From positions 1-38,524 of the forward strand of contig JAGAAO010000020.1 of the NCBI GenBank assembly GCA_017615275.1: a stretch of DNA of 38,524 nucleotides, read 5' to 3'. Positions 31,320 through 38,524 of this stretch are shown piece by piece (position 1 is the stretch's first letter; every line of letters starts with the position of its first letter). Origin of the DNA: Butyrivibrio sp. Its GTDB lineage: Bacteria; Bacillota; Clostridia; Lachnospirales; Lachnospiraceae. The translations under genes and the position numbers were made by a program. Under the pieces are notes generated by a model. It made no database searches. It saw only the letters and a list, made by a program, of their open reading frames with translations, and was not told the DNA's origin.

Positions 31320-31964
31320 TTAAATTTCGGTATTGAGATCAAAATGCATCCTGTATCTCTCCAGATTCACTTTGTCCTCTATAACCTCAACTCCCTCACT
31401 TTCCAATATCTTTGCCTGCTTCCATGCTCCTCCAAAGGCATATTCACCGGCAAGTTCGCCTTTGGAATTCACAACGCGGTGGCATGGTATCGTACTCGGA
31501 TCGGGATTTTTGTGAAGAGCATTTCCAACTGCTCTCGCCATCTTCCGATCTCCTGCCATCTCTGCAACGTCGGCATACGTGGCAACTTTGCCCTTCGGAA
31601 TTCTCTTTACCGCTTCATATATTCTTTTTGTAGGAGAATCCGTAACAAGATCATAGCTTTCAGCAATCATCCTCTTTATGACATCATCAGGAATTGAGCC
31701 ATCCAGAACAACCGTGTTCCAATGCTCTTTATTCTGATGATAAGCAGGAAGTACCGATTTATATGTCTTTCGCCAAAGGTCCCGCCAGCTCGGATCGACC
31801 TTCAGATTCAAATTTATAAAACCGTCTTTTTCATATGTCCACAAAAAGGCTTTCTTCGACTTTTTTACCCGAATCAGCTGCCAGTTAGGATCACGAAACG
31901 GTGCCTCCTTATAGGTGTCCGGAAATGAAAGACCATACTTAAGTGCTTCTTCTCTTGTTTTCAT
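31320..31964 (-). CDS. MmcQ/YjbR domain fused to an MGMT (Ogt-like) DNA-repair domain
   Basis: 214 residues. Residues 1-110 are an MmcQ/YjbR (DUF419) domain with KYGLSFPDTYKEAPFRDPNW, INLNLKVDP and HWNTVVLDGSIPDD. Residues 112-190 are the helix-turn-helix catalytic domain of O6-alkylguanine DNA alkyltransferases, with VATYADVAEMAG, ARAVGNALHKNPDP and IPCHRVV carrying the acceptor Cys. The N-terminal ribonuclease-H-like domain of full MGMT is absent, so the protein may act as an alkyltransferase-like repair factor with its own partner domain. Its stop is followed by a terminator; the gene stands alone. Confidence 0.88.
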   Translation of the reverse strand: MKTREEALKYGLSFPDTYKEAPFRDPNWQLIRVKKSKKAFLWTYEKDGFINLNLKVDPSWRDLWRKTYKSVLPAYHQNKEHWNTVVLDGSIPDDVIKRMIAESYDLVTDSPTKRIYEAVKRIPKGKVATYADVAEMAGDRKMARAVGNALHKNPDPSTIPCHRVVNSKGELAGEYAFGGAWKQAKILESEGVEVIEDKVNLERYRMHFDLNTEI

Positions 31965-32051
31965 TTGAGTTTCCTTTTCTTAAAATAAAACAGTCGGTGT
32001 AGTTTGCGAACTATTTGGTTTAAACAATGTAAAACTTCCTGCTAACCGTAA

Positions 32052-32837
32052 TCATCTTTTTCTGTTATTTTCAATCCACTCCACAGCAAAGTCCACTAAT
32101 TCACGCTGTTTCATTAGCTTTATTTCAGCCTCTCCCAGTTTTAACGAGTTCACAGCATATGCTTTTTCAAAAGCAGACCCTATATCAATAAAATCCTCTC
32201 CGTCCACAAAAAGTGTCTCATATTCCTTCCAAACTCGCTCACCGTTTTCCATGATTGCACTATGCTCAATGCAGTTATGCTTGCCCGGATACTCAGCACG
32301 AACATCTGCCAAGTGAATGGAAGTATTCTTATCATAATCCACACCGATCATTAGAACTTTCCCGTCAAGTTCGTAAAGTTTTCCAAGCGGAGATGTGTTC
32401 CCGAATATATCCGAAAGAACATGATCTGCAGTCAGATATTCTGCGTTTTTTCCCCAGGCTGCAACAGACCTGGCCGGATGGTCGCTTCTTATTGCTCCGG
32501 GCCATGAACGAAACATCTCAGCAACTGCTCCCATTGTGTTAGTCGGAGTAATCGACTTATCATACGCAGGCCAGTTTTTTCGTATTATATCCCAGTCAGC
32601 CTCATCAGCATCCCAATGCACTCCTGTTTCCGGATCAAGATTTTTCCACGACTGCGTAGGCATAATGATAGTTCCATTTTGCCCCACCACTTCAATCAAA
32701 GCTTCTATGACAGTCTGGGCGCCGCCGCATACATAGCCAATCTTTCCAAGTGAAGTGTGCACCATTACAGAATCTCCACTCTGAAGACCAACCTCCTTTA
32801 ACGCATCTACTATATTGGACTTGATTACAGTCTTCAT
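32052..32837 (-). CDS. Aminoglycoside N(3)-acetyltransferase family protein (AAC(3)/YokD)
   Basis: 261 residues from MKTVIKSNIVDALKEVGL. VMVHTSLGKIGYVCGGAQTV (about 24-43), GTIIMPTQSW, SDHPARSVAAWGKNAEYLTA and MIGVDYDKNTSIHLAD are conserved motifs of the antibiotic acetyltransferase fold. Some members resist aminoglycosides, while chromosomal ones such as YokD have other or no known substrates, so resistance should not be assumed. I prefer the ATG at 32837 on the family N-terminus, though a TTG three codons earlier is nearer to the GAGGGG site. Confidence 0.85.
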   Translation of the reverse strand: MKTVIKSNIVDALKEVGLQSGDSVMVHTSLGKIGYVCGGAQTVIEALIEVVGQNGTIIMPTQSWKNLDPETGVHWDADEADWDIIRKNWPAYDKSITPTNTMGAVAEMFRSWPGAIRSDHPARSVAAWGKNAEYLTADHVLSDIFGNTSPLGKLYELDGKVLMIGVDYDKNTSIHLADVRAEYPGKHNCIEHSAIMENGERVWKEYETLFVDGEDFIDIGSAFEKAYAVNSLKLGEAEIKLMKQRELVDFAVEWIENNRKR

Positions 32838-32856
32838 AATTATCAACTATCCCCTC

Positions 32857-33579
32857 TCAAATTATATTGGTTAAAATCAGGGAAATTCCTGAAATGATCA
32901 GCATTACAACTACAATCATTTTTACTGTTCTGTCATCTATCTTCTTGGCGCTGATCATTCCTGCTCCAAGTCCCGCCAGCATAAACGGCGCAAGGATGAG
33001 AGCTCGCTTAAGTGCGGCTATCGTCATAATTCCATAAATACTGTACAGAATAATTCTAAAAGAATTCTCTATTATGAATACCGTGCAAATATTTGCCTTG
33101 AAAGCTTTTGAATCATTCGCGGTTCTTCCTACATATGCTCCAAGTAAAGCTCCTACGCCATACAATCCACACAAAAAACCTGACAGCACACCTATTACCG
33201 TTAACAGAATCTTCGACTGTTCTCTTTTTTTAGCGGATATCTCCCGAACGATCATCTCCAATCCAACAAATATGATTAAAACGCCAAACATCACTTTGAC
33301 AACCGTAATATCCGCATTTTTTAGAAAAAGAACTCCTGCCAGACTTCCAACAATCACCATCCCCGCCAGTGGAAGGCATATTCTCCAGTCTATGGATTTC
33401 CTTTCTTTCCAGCTTATTATCAAATTGGTTGGATCTCCAAGAATCAGCTCAACCGGCGAGATATTAATATTAGCTGTGCCAAAGCTCAGAATTGACGTAA
33501 AGACTAAAGTATTGGCAAAGCCACACAAGCCTTTCACATAAAAAGCACACAAGGTCGCAATTATCCAAGTTATCATCAT
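32857..33579 (-). CDS. TauE/SafE-family membrane transporter
   Basis: 240 residues with about 8 TMs. The N-terminal half has FYVKGLCGFANTLVFTSIL and the paired half has LSGFLCGLYGVGALLGAYV; the repeated G-F/L-x-x-G pattern in each half is the mark of the TauE/SafE family, thought to export sulfite or sulfonates. The ORF begins with two ATGs after an AAGGAACG site, so the start is uncertain by one codon. It ends just upstream of the AAC(3) gene (about 20 bp) and may share its transcript. Confidence 0.85.
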   Translation of the reverse strand: MMITWIIATLCAFYVKGLCGFANTLVFTSILSFGTANINISPVELILGDPTNLIISWKERKSIDWRICLPLAGMVIVGSLAGVLFLKNADITVVKVMFGVLIIFVGLEMIVREISAKKREQSKILLTVIGVLSGFLCGLYGVGALLGAYVGRTANDSKAFKANICTVFIIENSFRIILYSIYGIMTIAALKRALILAPFMLAGLGAGMISAKKIDDRTVKMIVVVMLIISGISLILTNII

Positions 33580-33636
33580 TTTCGTTCCTTCAAATACCTG
33601 TGGAAGATACTGTTTTTCCCATTACTGTGCATAGCA

Positions 33637-34497
33637 TTATAAGAACTCCTCTCTGTGCTGCTCAAAAAATTCAAAATATGTCCTGACGCCATCAAGTTCC
33701 GTCCACTTCTTGATATCAACCGGGGTTGCATCAAGATCATAAATTCTTGCTCCTTTTAGAGTAAGGAGAAATGGCGAATGAGTCGCGATTATAAACTGAC
33801 ACCCAAAAAATCGCGCTGAATTTTGAATAAACTGAAGTAATTCAATCTGTCTCTGTGGTGAAAGAGAATTTTCCGGCTCATCAAGTAAGTACAAACCATT
33901 GTCTTTTATCTTCTCGGAAAAATACTGCAGTGCACTTTCTCCATTACTGTGTTCAATAATATTACTTCCGATTGCCTCCCTGACATATCTTGACTGAGTC
34001 TTGGATCGAGCCTCTACAATTTTTTTCAGTTGCTCATAATCATCAAGTGATTTCATCTGAAATTTCGAATTCCTATTTTCAATCCACTCGTCAAAAACCT
34101 GCTCTCTCTTGCGATCGACTCCATCATTCAAAGCTCTCAGATTAAGCATAAAATCAAACACATCATCACTGGTGATCATTCTGATTTCTTCAGGTCTTTC
34201 CCCCGGAGTCATCTCAAACTTACACATTCCGATATAATCCCCAAAGAAGCTGCTGCGATTATACAATGTATCCCTCTCAGCCTTAAGCATTTCAGCTATC
34301 AAATTAAGCGCTGTACTTTTCCCTGAGCCATTATTTCCATACAGAATTGTTATCTCGGAAAATTCTAAAGCCTGCAGCTGATTGGTCGCAAATACTCCAA
34401 ACGGATAAAAGGATGTATAGCATGTTCTTCTTATGTAATTAACAAACTGTTCCTCCGCATTCACTCCCGGAAATCGAAATGAGTCGATGTACATCAT
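33637..34497 (-). CDS. AAA family ATPase (ABC/OLD-like, AAA_21 type)
   Basis: 286 residues. Walker A GNNGSGKST (about 55-63) and a LALNLIAEML helix follow a short strand-rich start. LLDEPENSLSPQRQIELLQF (about 210-230) is the Walker B plus a short signature region, and IIATHSPFLLTLKGARI the H-loop, as in the AAA_21 group related to OLD and SbcC. There is no nuclease domain in the protein and none next to it. Proteins of this type take part in phage or plasmid defence or in DNA repair, but a stand-alone copy has no clear role. The weak AGGCG site suggests coupling to the short ORF just upstream. Confidence 0.8.
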   Translation of the reverse strand: MMYIDSFRFPGVNAEEQFVNYIRRTCYTSFYPFGVFATNQLQALEFSEITILYGNNGSGKSTALNLIAEMLKAERDTLYNRSSFFGDYIGMCKFEMTPGERPEEIRMITSDDVFDFMLNLRALNDGVDRKREQVFDEWIENRNSKFQMKSLDDYEQLKKIVEARSKTQSRYVREAIGSNIIEHSNGESALQYFSEKIKDNGLYLLDEPENSLSPQRQIELLQFIQNSARFFGCQFIIATHSPFLLTLKGARIYDLDATPVDIKKWTELDGVRTYFEFFEQHREEFL

Positions 34498-34500
34498 CGC

Positions 34501-34578
34501 CTAATTATCCTTCCCTTTTTTAATGGTCATTTCATTTTTATCTTTGGATTCAAACAATACTATTTCATTCTTCTCCAT
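34501..34578 (-). pseudogene. Short ORF resembling the N-terminus of a RhuM-type protein
   Basis: A GAGGGG site and ATG at 34578 start MEKNEIVLFESKDKNEMTIK, which resembles the first residues of virulence-RhuM/KilA-N-like proteins (M-x-K-N-E-I-V-x-F/Y-x-x-x-D). It stops after 25 residues, 3 nt before the AAA ATPase start. It may be a leader peptide for that gene or what is left of a longer gene. Assignment is by N-terminal likeness only. Confidence 0.35.
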
Positions 34579-34625
34579 CAACTTCCCCTCTATATAAACT
34601 GTATCATCTATAAAACCTGATAAAA

Positions 34626-34859
34626 TTATATCTTCTTCAAATAAAAGTATTTGCTAAGCTTTGGATCATTGTCCTTGCGGACAAATTCCAATTCATATCC
34701 AAGTTTTTTATAAAATTCCGGTGCCTGAAATCCAAAAGTTGTAAGTGCTATTTTTTCATAGCCTTTCCCTTTGTATGCATTTTCGACAGCCGCAACAAGT
34801 TTACTGCCAACACCATCTCTTCTATAACCCTTGCCAACAATCAGATTTTTTATATAAGT
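34626..34859 (-). pseudogene. 3' remnant of a GNAT acetyltransferase gene
   Basis: Translation directly after the stop of the C1 peptidase gene, in the same frame, gives TYIKNLIVGKGYRRDGVGSK, ending FYKKLGYELEFVRKDNDPKL. This is the C-terminal half of a GNAT domain: strand beta-4, the RRDGVGS acetyl-CoA loop, and the final APEFYKKLGY segment. The N-terminal half and the start codon are missing. The fragment begins at the codon after the stop. Confidence 0.8.
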
Positions 34860-36224
34860 TCATGAAGAGTATAATGCTTTAATGCATGCGTTGTTTGTTT
34901 CGCATCCAAGCACATCCCAAGTCTCTTTTTTACTCAAATCAAGCCACTTGCCATTGATCAGGACAAAAGACTGACCTTGCTCGCTTGTTACCTCAGTGTA
35001 AATTGCCTTGGAAAGCTCTGTGGCTTCACCTTCTACCGGAGCGCCATCCGAATAAGTAACAGCAATCGCGTATTCCTCTACATTCATAGGTGTTTCCAGC
35101 TCAAACACATGATAACCTTTTCTTTCCGCGTGACATTTCTGGGAATACAGGCATTCCGTAAGGTCAGGAGTCATGATCTGTATTGTCAGCTCTGTATCAT
35201 CTGAAGTAGTATAGGTTCCTACTGCTGAAAGTGTGCCTTTTTCCTTAAAGATATTAGCTGTTGTGGTATCTCCACCGGTACTGACAGGCGCTGTGCCCCA
35301 CTGTCCACAGTCATAAGACGCTACTTTAGAATACCCGTCCGTAACTGACAAAAATAGTGGAGTATCATAGAGCTGGTCAAAGGGTGTATCATAAGAAACA
35401 TAGTAAAATCCGAGCGGATAGATGCTGTTGAAGGTGATCCATGCACCGTCTTGGGAAGCCTCCTCATAAAAATAATCTTTTGGAAAAGAATCATCCCATC
35501 CAACCACTGCTATGGAGTGATCAAATTCACTATCGTTGGGGTTAGGGCAATTCAAGGTGTAAAAATTGTCATAAGTTCCTTTTTTACTCGAAGGATCCGG
35601 AATTCCAATATATAGAGCTCCGTATTTTTTTATACCTTCTTTAACTTCGTCTATAGACCAATTCTGAGCGCTAATTGCATGATCCAGTACCAATCCGTCT
35701 CCAAATCCATTTGCCAGTTCATTCGTTACGAAGAATCCTGAACCTCCAATATCACCCTTGTATACGCCCTTAGCAACAAAAACTCCTTCTTTCTTATCAT
35801 CGTTGTAAATCTCATTTAGAAGGTCCATTTGGTCAAGCTCAATCTTTCCGGCATGCTTCATCTGATAAGAGGTCATCATGGCGCAGGCTGAAGCACAGAT
35901 CCAGCATGTTCCGCTAAGCTGCGAATTCAATTCAAATTCCACACCATTTTCCAGAAGATTGTAATATCCATCCTCACCATGTTTATATGCGTGTTCTGTG
36001 GAGTGATGCTTTATTAGGCTGTTGTTTTTGGTGGAAGGCGTAACCTGAGACTCAACAGATGTACCTTCAGAAGCAACTTGTACTTCAGGTGTTGCAGGTT
36101 CTGCCAAAGCAACAGATTCTGTCTGTGATGTCTCGGACACAACTACGTCTGTACATCCTGCCAGAAGTAATGTTGATGTAAAGATTGAAACTACGAGCAA
36201 TGCTACTACTTTGATGTTTTTCAT
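34860..36224 (-). CDS. C1 (papain-like) cysteine peptidase, surface lipoprotein
   Basis: 454 residues. A signal peptide with lipobox LLAGC (Cys24) is followed by a Ser/Thr/Glu-rich linker (to about 70). The catalytic domain has Gln and Cys in QLSGTCWICASACA, His in FDHSIAVVGWDDSF and Asn in WITFNSIYPLGFYYVSYDTP. The final ~140 residues form a beta-rich domain of the kind (lectin-like or beta-sandwich) often found in such clostridial peptidases. It should act outside the cell, bound to the membrane. The gene stands alone, followed immediately by the GNAT remnant. No inhibitor gene is visible. Confidence 0.85.
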   Translation of the reverse strand: MKNIKVVALLVVSIFTSTLLLAGCTDVVVSETSQTESVALAEPATPEVQVASEGTSVESQVTPSTKNNSLIKHHSTEHAYKHGEDGYYNLLENGVEFELNSQLSGTCWICASACAMMTSYQMKHAGKIELDQMDLLNEIYNDDKKEGVFVAKGVYKGDIGGSGFFVTNELANGFGDGLVLDHAISAQNWSIDEVKEGIKKYGALYIGIPDPSSKKGTYDNFYTLNCPNPNDSEFDHSIAVVGWDDSFPKDYFYEEASQDGAWITFNSIYPLGFYYVSYDTPFDQLYDTPLFLSVTDGYSKVASYDCGQWGTAPVSTGGDTTTANIFKEKGTLSAVGTYTTSDDTELTIQIMTPDLTECLYSQKCHAERKGYHVFELETPMNVEEYAIAVTYSDGAPVEGEATELSKAIYTEVTSEQGQSFVLINGKWLDLSKKETWDVLGCETNNACIKALYSS

Positions 36225-36307
36225 ACCAGTCCCCCATGTAATACCGCAATATAATATGTTGTTAAACCACCATTTTTTATTCTATCCAACGCACAAACAG
36301 AAAACAA

Positions 36308-36323
36308 GGGCGTTTTCACGCCC
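36308..36323 (-). terminator. Terminator of the TetR-hydrolase operon
   Basis: GGGCG/CGCCC arms (36308-36312 and 36319-36323) around a 6-nt loop, followed on the minus strand by TTGTTTTCTGTTT. About 40 bp after the hydrolase stop. Confidence 0.7.
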
Positions 36324-36360
36324 CTGCCTACTTCCATCATATTATTCTTTTTCTTCTCTA

Positions 36361-36403
36361 ATCAAACTTGTCGAGATCTTAATGGACCACTAACCCCGTC
36401 CCC
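36361..36403 (-). repeat. 43-bp repeat, copy A, at the end of the hydrolase gene
   Basis: ATCAAACTTGTCGAGATCTT and the following 23 bp recur at 38042-38084 with a single mismatch. On the minus strand the repeat reads GGGGACGGGG(T/G)TAGTGGTCC, then TTAAGATCTCGACAAGTTTGAT. Weaker likeness extends about 16 bp further. It includes the last codons of the hydrolase (tail GDGVSGPLRSRQV), so it has been added to the 3' end of the gene. GGGGACGGG/GTCC is typical of REP-like elements, but no family is certain. Confidence 0.75.
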
Positions 36404-37216
36404 AGGTTGGTTTACGATTTCTTTTTTGAAAAATTCATATATCCTTCTGTTAAAATCCCCGGATTCACTATATGCTTCGTGTCCCAGTTCTTCGTAAATG
36501 TAATAGTCGCATCCCAGCTTTTCGGCTATCTCTATCGATGCTGCCCTTGATGCTATCTTATCCTGTCCTCCGGCAAGCACCAGAACCGGGCATTTGATCT
36601 CATCCAGTCTGTCATAGGTATCAACTGTAAGGACTGCCTTCGCAAGAGTTATGAATCTGTCCTTATCCATAAACTTCTGAGTCTTTAATGACAGTGGGAT
36701 AAACATCTTATTCTTCTTCAGATAGCTTTCCGAAAATCCCCTATAGGTATAATCCTCAGCTACTGCGCTTAACCCCTTATTCTTTGCCATATCTACCCAA
36801 AGATTGATACTCTTTTCCACTGTGGGATTCGGTCTGCTGAGTGTAACGCCCAGAACCATTTTCTTTACCAGCTCAGGATGATGTATGGCAAGATCCTGTG
36901 CTATAGAACCTCCCTGGGAAGCCCCGAAAATATAGGCATCCTTTATCCCGAGTGCTTTCATCGCTTCTGCAGTATCCACAGCCAGATCATGAATGGTAAC
37001 GGAATCTTTAATGTTATCCTTTCTGTCGAACATATAAACCTTATAATCCTTTGCAAACATCCTGTAGAACCAGGCAACCGGTTTTGAACCGCCTTCTATA
37101 TTTGAAAGTCTGAGTCCCGGTATCATAACAAGAGGCCTATTGCCTTTACCGAAGGTTATATAGTGTACATTCCCCGTACTTATCTTTAAATCATCTTCTT
37201 TTGCGTTATAAAACAT
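36362..37216 (-). CDS. Alpha/beta hydrolase, C-terminus formed by a repeat
   Basis: 284 residues. The N-terminal strand has PLVMIPGLR, and the nucleophile elbow is GASQGG with Ser in YIFGASQGGSIAQDL (about 100). The acid is near VLVLAGGQDKIAS and the His in ELGHEAYSES. Good likeness to many lipase/esterase-like hydrolases; substrate unknown. The last ~14 residues (GDGVSGPLRSRQV) come from the 43-bp repeat and are not part of the fold. It starts directly after the TetR stop (TAA-ATG), so the two are coupled and the hydrolase is probably TetR-regulated. Confidence 0.85.
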   Translation of the reverse strand: MFYNAKEDDLKISTGNVHYITFGKGNRPLVMIPGLRLSNIEGGSKPVAWFYRMFAKDYKVYMFDRKDNIKDSVTIHDLAVDTAEAMKALGIKDAYIFGASQGGSIAQDLAIHHPELVKKMVLGVTLSRPNPTVEKSINLWVDMAKNKGLSAVAEDYTYRGFSESYLKKNKMFIPLSLKTQKFMDKDRFITLAKAVLTVDTYDRLDEIKCPVLVLAGGQDKIASRAASIEIAEKLGCDYYIYEELGHEAYSESGDFNRRIYEFFKKEIVNQPGDGVSGPLRSRQV

Positions 37217-37885
37217 TTAACGCCCTCCCATCATAAATATCATGGACTCTGCCAGACACGAAAACATTTCATCCGATTTGTAACTTCCTCTTAAGAGTTC
37301 TGCTCTATAGTTCTCCCTCAGTACATACCCTGTTTCTATGCCGTGATATGAAGCAACAAAGAATTCCATTATCTCCTTTATACTTTTAACCGGTTTGAGT
37401 TTATTCTTCTTCATAACTTCCGTAAGATACTCACTCAGTCTGTTTGTGAGATAAAGCATCGGACTCTGCGCATTATTCCCAAGTTTCTCTGCCATCTTCA
37501 GAACTCTCTCAGGATCACTCATTGCAAGTACATCACAGTAGATTGAAACCTTAAGAATATCAATCCCGACCTTCTGTAAGTAATCTGAAAGACCGCTGCA
37601 GATATTTCTTACTCCCGTCTCCCAGTTTTCTGTTCCTGCTTCGGAAAGAATCTTCTCTACCTTTCCGTCCAATCTGTTTTCGGTATTGATCCTGATTACC
37701 ATATCGCTGAGAATCTCATCCAGGTCCTTGTAGTATCTGTATATAGCGCCATGTGAATAGCCTGCCTCAGCTATCACATCCTTCATCTCTATCGCAGTTA
37801 TAGGCTTCTTAAGACACACACGATAAGCCGCATCGATAATCTCCTTCTTCTTTATTTCATAGTATTCTTCAGTTACTCTTGGCAT
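37217..37885 (-). CDS. TetR-family regulator of the hydrolase
   Basis: 222 residues from MPRVTEEYYEIKKKEIIDAAY. The helix-turn-helix AIEMKDVIAEAGYSHGAIYRYYKDLDEIL (about 30-60) is typical TetR; the C-terminal part is a helical ligand-binding and dimer domain. It is encoded directly before the hydrolase gene in the same direction and probably represses both. The ligand is unknown. No palindromic operator is evident in the ~60 bp upstream apart from the large hairpin at 37942-37983. Confidence 0.9.
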   Translation of the reverse strand: MPRVTEEYYEIKKKEIIDAAYRVCLKKPITAIEMKDVIAEAGYSHGAIYRYYKDLDEILSDMVIRINTENRLDGKVEKILSEAGTENWETGVRNICSGLSDYLQKVGIDILKVSIYCDVLAMSDPERVLKMAEKLGNNAQSPMLYLTNRLSEYLTEVMKKNKLKPVKSIKEIMEFFVASYHGIETGYVLRENYRAELLRGSYKSDEMFSCLAESMIFMMGGR

Positions 37886-37941
37886 AACTAACTCCCACTG
37901 CTTCAGCTTATTATGGACTACAATAAATCAAGCGTTTACAT

Positions 37942-37983
37942 AAAATGACGCCAAGTCATCTATAAGTGACTTGGCGTCATTTT
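37942..37983 (-). terminator. Perfect 17-bp hairpin, bidirectional terminator upstream of tetR
   Basis: Positions 37942-37958 and 37967-37983 are perfect inverted repeats (core TGACGCCAAGTCA) around an 8-nt loop, with A and T tracts at the outer ends. It ends the GNAT remnant transcript on the minus strand. It could also be an operator for the TetR protein. Confidence 0.75.
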
Positions 37984-38041
37984 AATTCATGTACTATCTT
38001 CTGTCAACAAAAAACATCATCAATTAAATCGGAATTCAATC

Positions 38042-38084
38042 ATCAAACTTGTCGAGATCTTAATGGACCACTACCCCCGTCCCC
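38042..38084 (-). repeat. 43-bp repeat, copy B, at the end of the GNAT gene
   Basis: 42 of 43 positions match copy A at 36361-36403. On the minus strand it includes the last residues of the GNAT gene (SRGRG and the stop). Copies A and B are direct repeats about 1.68 kb apart that flank the tetR-hydrolase unit. Confidence 0.75.
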
Positions 38085-38385
38085 TAGATTGTTTCCGATT
38101 CGTATTTATCCAAAATCGTTTCATCCTGCAGCCGTCTACTTCTATGATTTTTTCAAAATGTCCGCTGTTTGCAAGTATTGTCTTTTCGCTGGCAATATTA
38201 TCCTCATCGCATACCACAAGCATCCTCTCAATGCCAATTTTATCGGCGTTAAGCACATTCTGTCTGAGCATTTCCGTGGCGTATCCCTTTCCTCTTTCAG
38301 AAGGTCTGACAGAGTATCCACAGTGACCGCCCCATGTCCCGAGAATTGGATGATCTATATGATGACGCAGATCTATTACTCCTAC
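38071..38385 (-). pseudogene. GNAT acetyltransferase cut at its 5' end by an IS630-like element
   Basis: The frame carries VGVIDLRHHIDHPILGTWGG, the GYSVRPSERGKGYATEML acetyl-CoA loop region (R-x-x-G-x-G/A), LVVCDEDNIASEKTI and a C-terminal GCRMKRFWI, all typical of this GNAT group. Relatives have about 60 more residues before VGVIDL. Here the upstream sequence changes at 38386 and the frame continues into the IS-like region (KYQRASTL), which is not GNAT-like. The IS630-like element has therefore removed or separated the 5' part. The 3' end is also altered by the 43-bp repeat. Confidence 0.8.
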
Positions 38386-38524
38386 TAGTGTGCTGGCACG
38401 TTGATATTTAATCAAATTATCTCTATTAATCCGAGCCATTTCTTGATAAAATAAAAGAAAAAGCTCGGAGGCATAACAATGGCAGGCAGACCAAAAAAAT
38501 ATCACATAAATCTCACTGATGAAG
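38386..38524 (+). mobile_element. IS630-like element, left end and transposase start
   Basis: The ATG at 38479 starts MAGRPKKYHINLTDE, the usual N-terminus of one group of IS630-family transposases, which runs off the right edge. The element presumably begins at the TA of the TAG at 38386, since IS630 elements insert at TA. It is the only plus-strand gene start in the window. Confidence 0.75.
38431..38470 (+). promoter_or_regulatory. Hairpin covering the IS630-like ribosome binding site
   Basis: CCGAGC (38431-38436) pairs with GCTCGG (38463-38468), and TTTCTT (38439-38444) with AAGAAA (38455-38460). The Shine-Dalgarno GGAG (38467-38470) starts inside the 3' arm, 8 nt before the ATG. A read-through transcript would mask it. 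Confidence 0.55.

Noticed and set aside
32052-32837. Proven aminoglycoside resistance gene
   Set aside because: The family includes chromosomal members without resistance activity; no mobile context around it.
33074-33541. Plus-strand open frame of 155 codons
   Set aside because: Antisense to the TauE/SafE gene with biased composition only.
1-38524. tRNA, rRNA or tmRNA genes
   Set aside because: No cloverleaf-like stems with a CCA end or conserved rRNA segments were seen on either strand.

Overview
The window looks like chromosomal DNA of an anaerobic Clostridia-type Firmicute, most likely Lachnospiraceae (Butyrivibrio/Roseburia-like). The clues are low to moderate GC, strong GGAGG ribosome binding sites, and the gene content: a PadR-SEDS pair, DUF134-NifX, a rhodanese-TtcA fusion, and XRE regulators with membrane tails. 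Family assignments rest on recognised motifs, not on database searches. Every gene lies on the minus strand except the IS630-like transposase that starts at the right edge. Both edges of the window are the starts of insertion sequences.

Region 1 (about 1-7300) is an accessory islet. After an IS fragment comes a compact cassette read leftward: two small helical proteins, a 516-residue protein with a C-terminal lysozyme-like domain, and a lipoprotein. This is the layout of a type VII secretion (T7SSb) LXG-effector cassette (Lap1, Lap2, effector, immunity). The core secretion genes are not here. Next are a Zeta-type toxin with an internal deletion and its small partner, PhzF and GNAT enzymes, a fragment of an XRE repressor, a DUF134-NifX protein under a clear twin-operator promoter, and a broken fic gene. 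Three copies of one intergenic hairpin repeat are scattered through this region.

Region 2 (7359-16026) reads as one envelope-related operon: DUF3160 lipoprotein, CapA-type metallophosphatase, response regulator, histidine kinase, ABC ATPase, and a large FtsX-type permease. Tandem GGTTA repeats one helical turn apart lie upstream of the first gene and may be the response regulator's own site.

Region 3 (16203-24354) holds a metallophosphoesterase, a rhodanese-TtcA fusion, a second PhzF, a SEDS membrane protein fused to a permease-prefix domain and controlled by PadR, a second PadR gene with a large inverted-repeat operator, an XRE membrane regulator, and an ECF sigma operon with two zinc-finger anti-sigma-like proteins.

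Region 4 (24524-38524) is mixed metabolic and accessory DNA: a GT39-like glycosyltransferase, glutamine-dependent NAD synthetase, PHP-type histidinol phosphatase, XRE, HAD phosphatase, a decayed MFS gene, an MmcQ/YjbR-MGMT fusion, AAC(3), TauE/SafE, an AAA ATPase, a C1 peptidase lipoprotein, and a TetR/hydrolase pair. It ends in a GNAT gene cut by the IS630-like element. At least six genes show truncation or internal deletion. Two of the remnants begin directly after, and in frame with, the stop codon of the gene before them.
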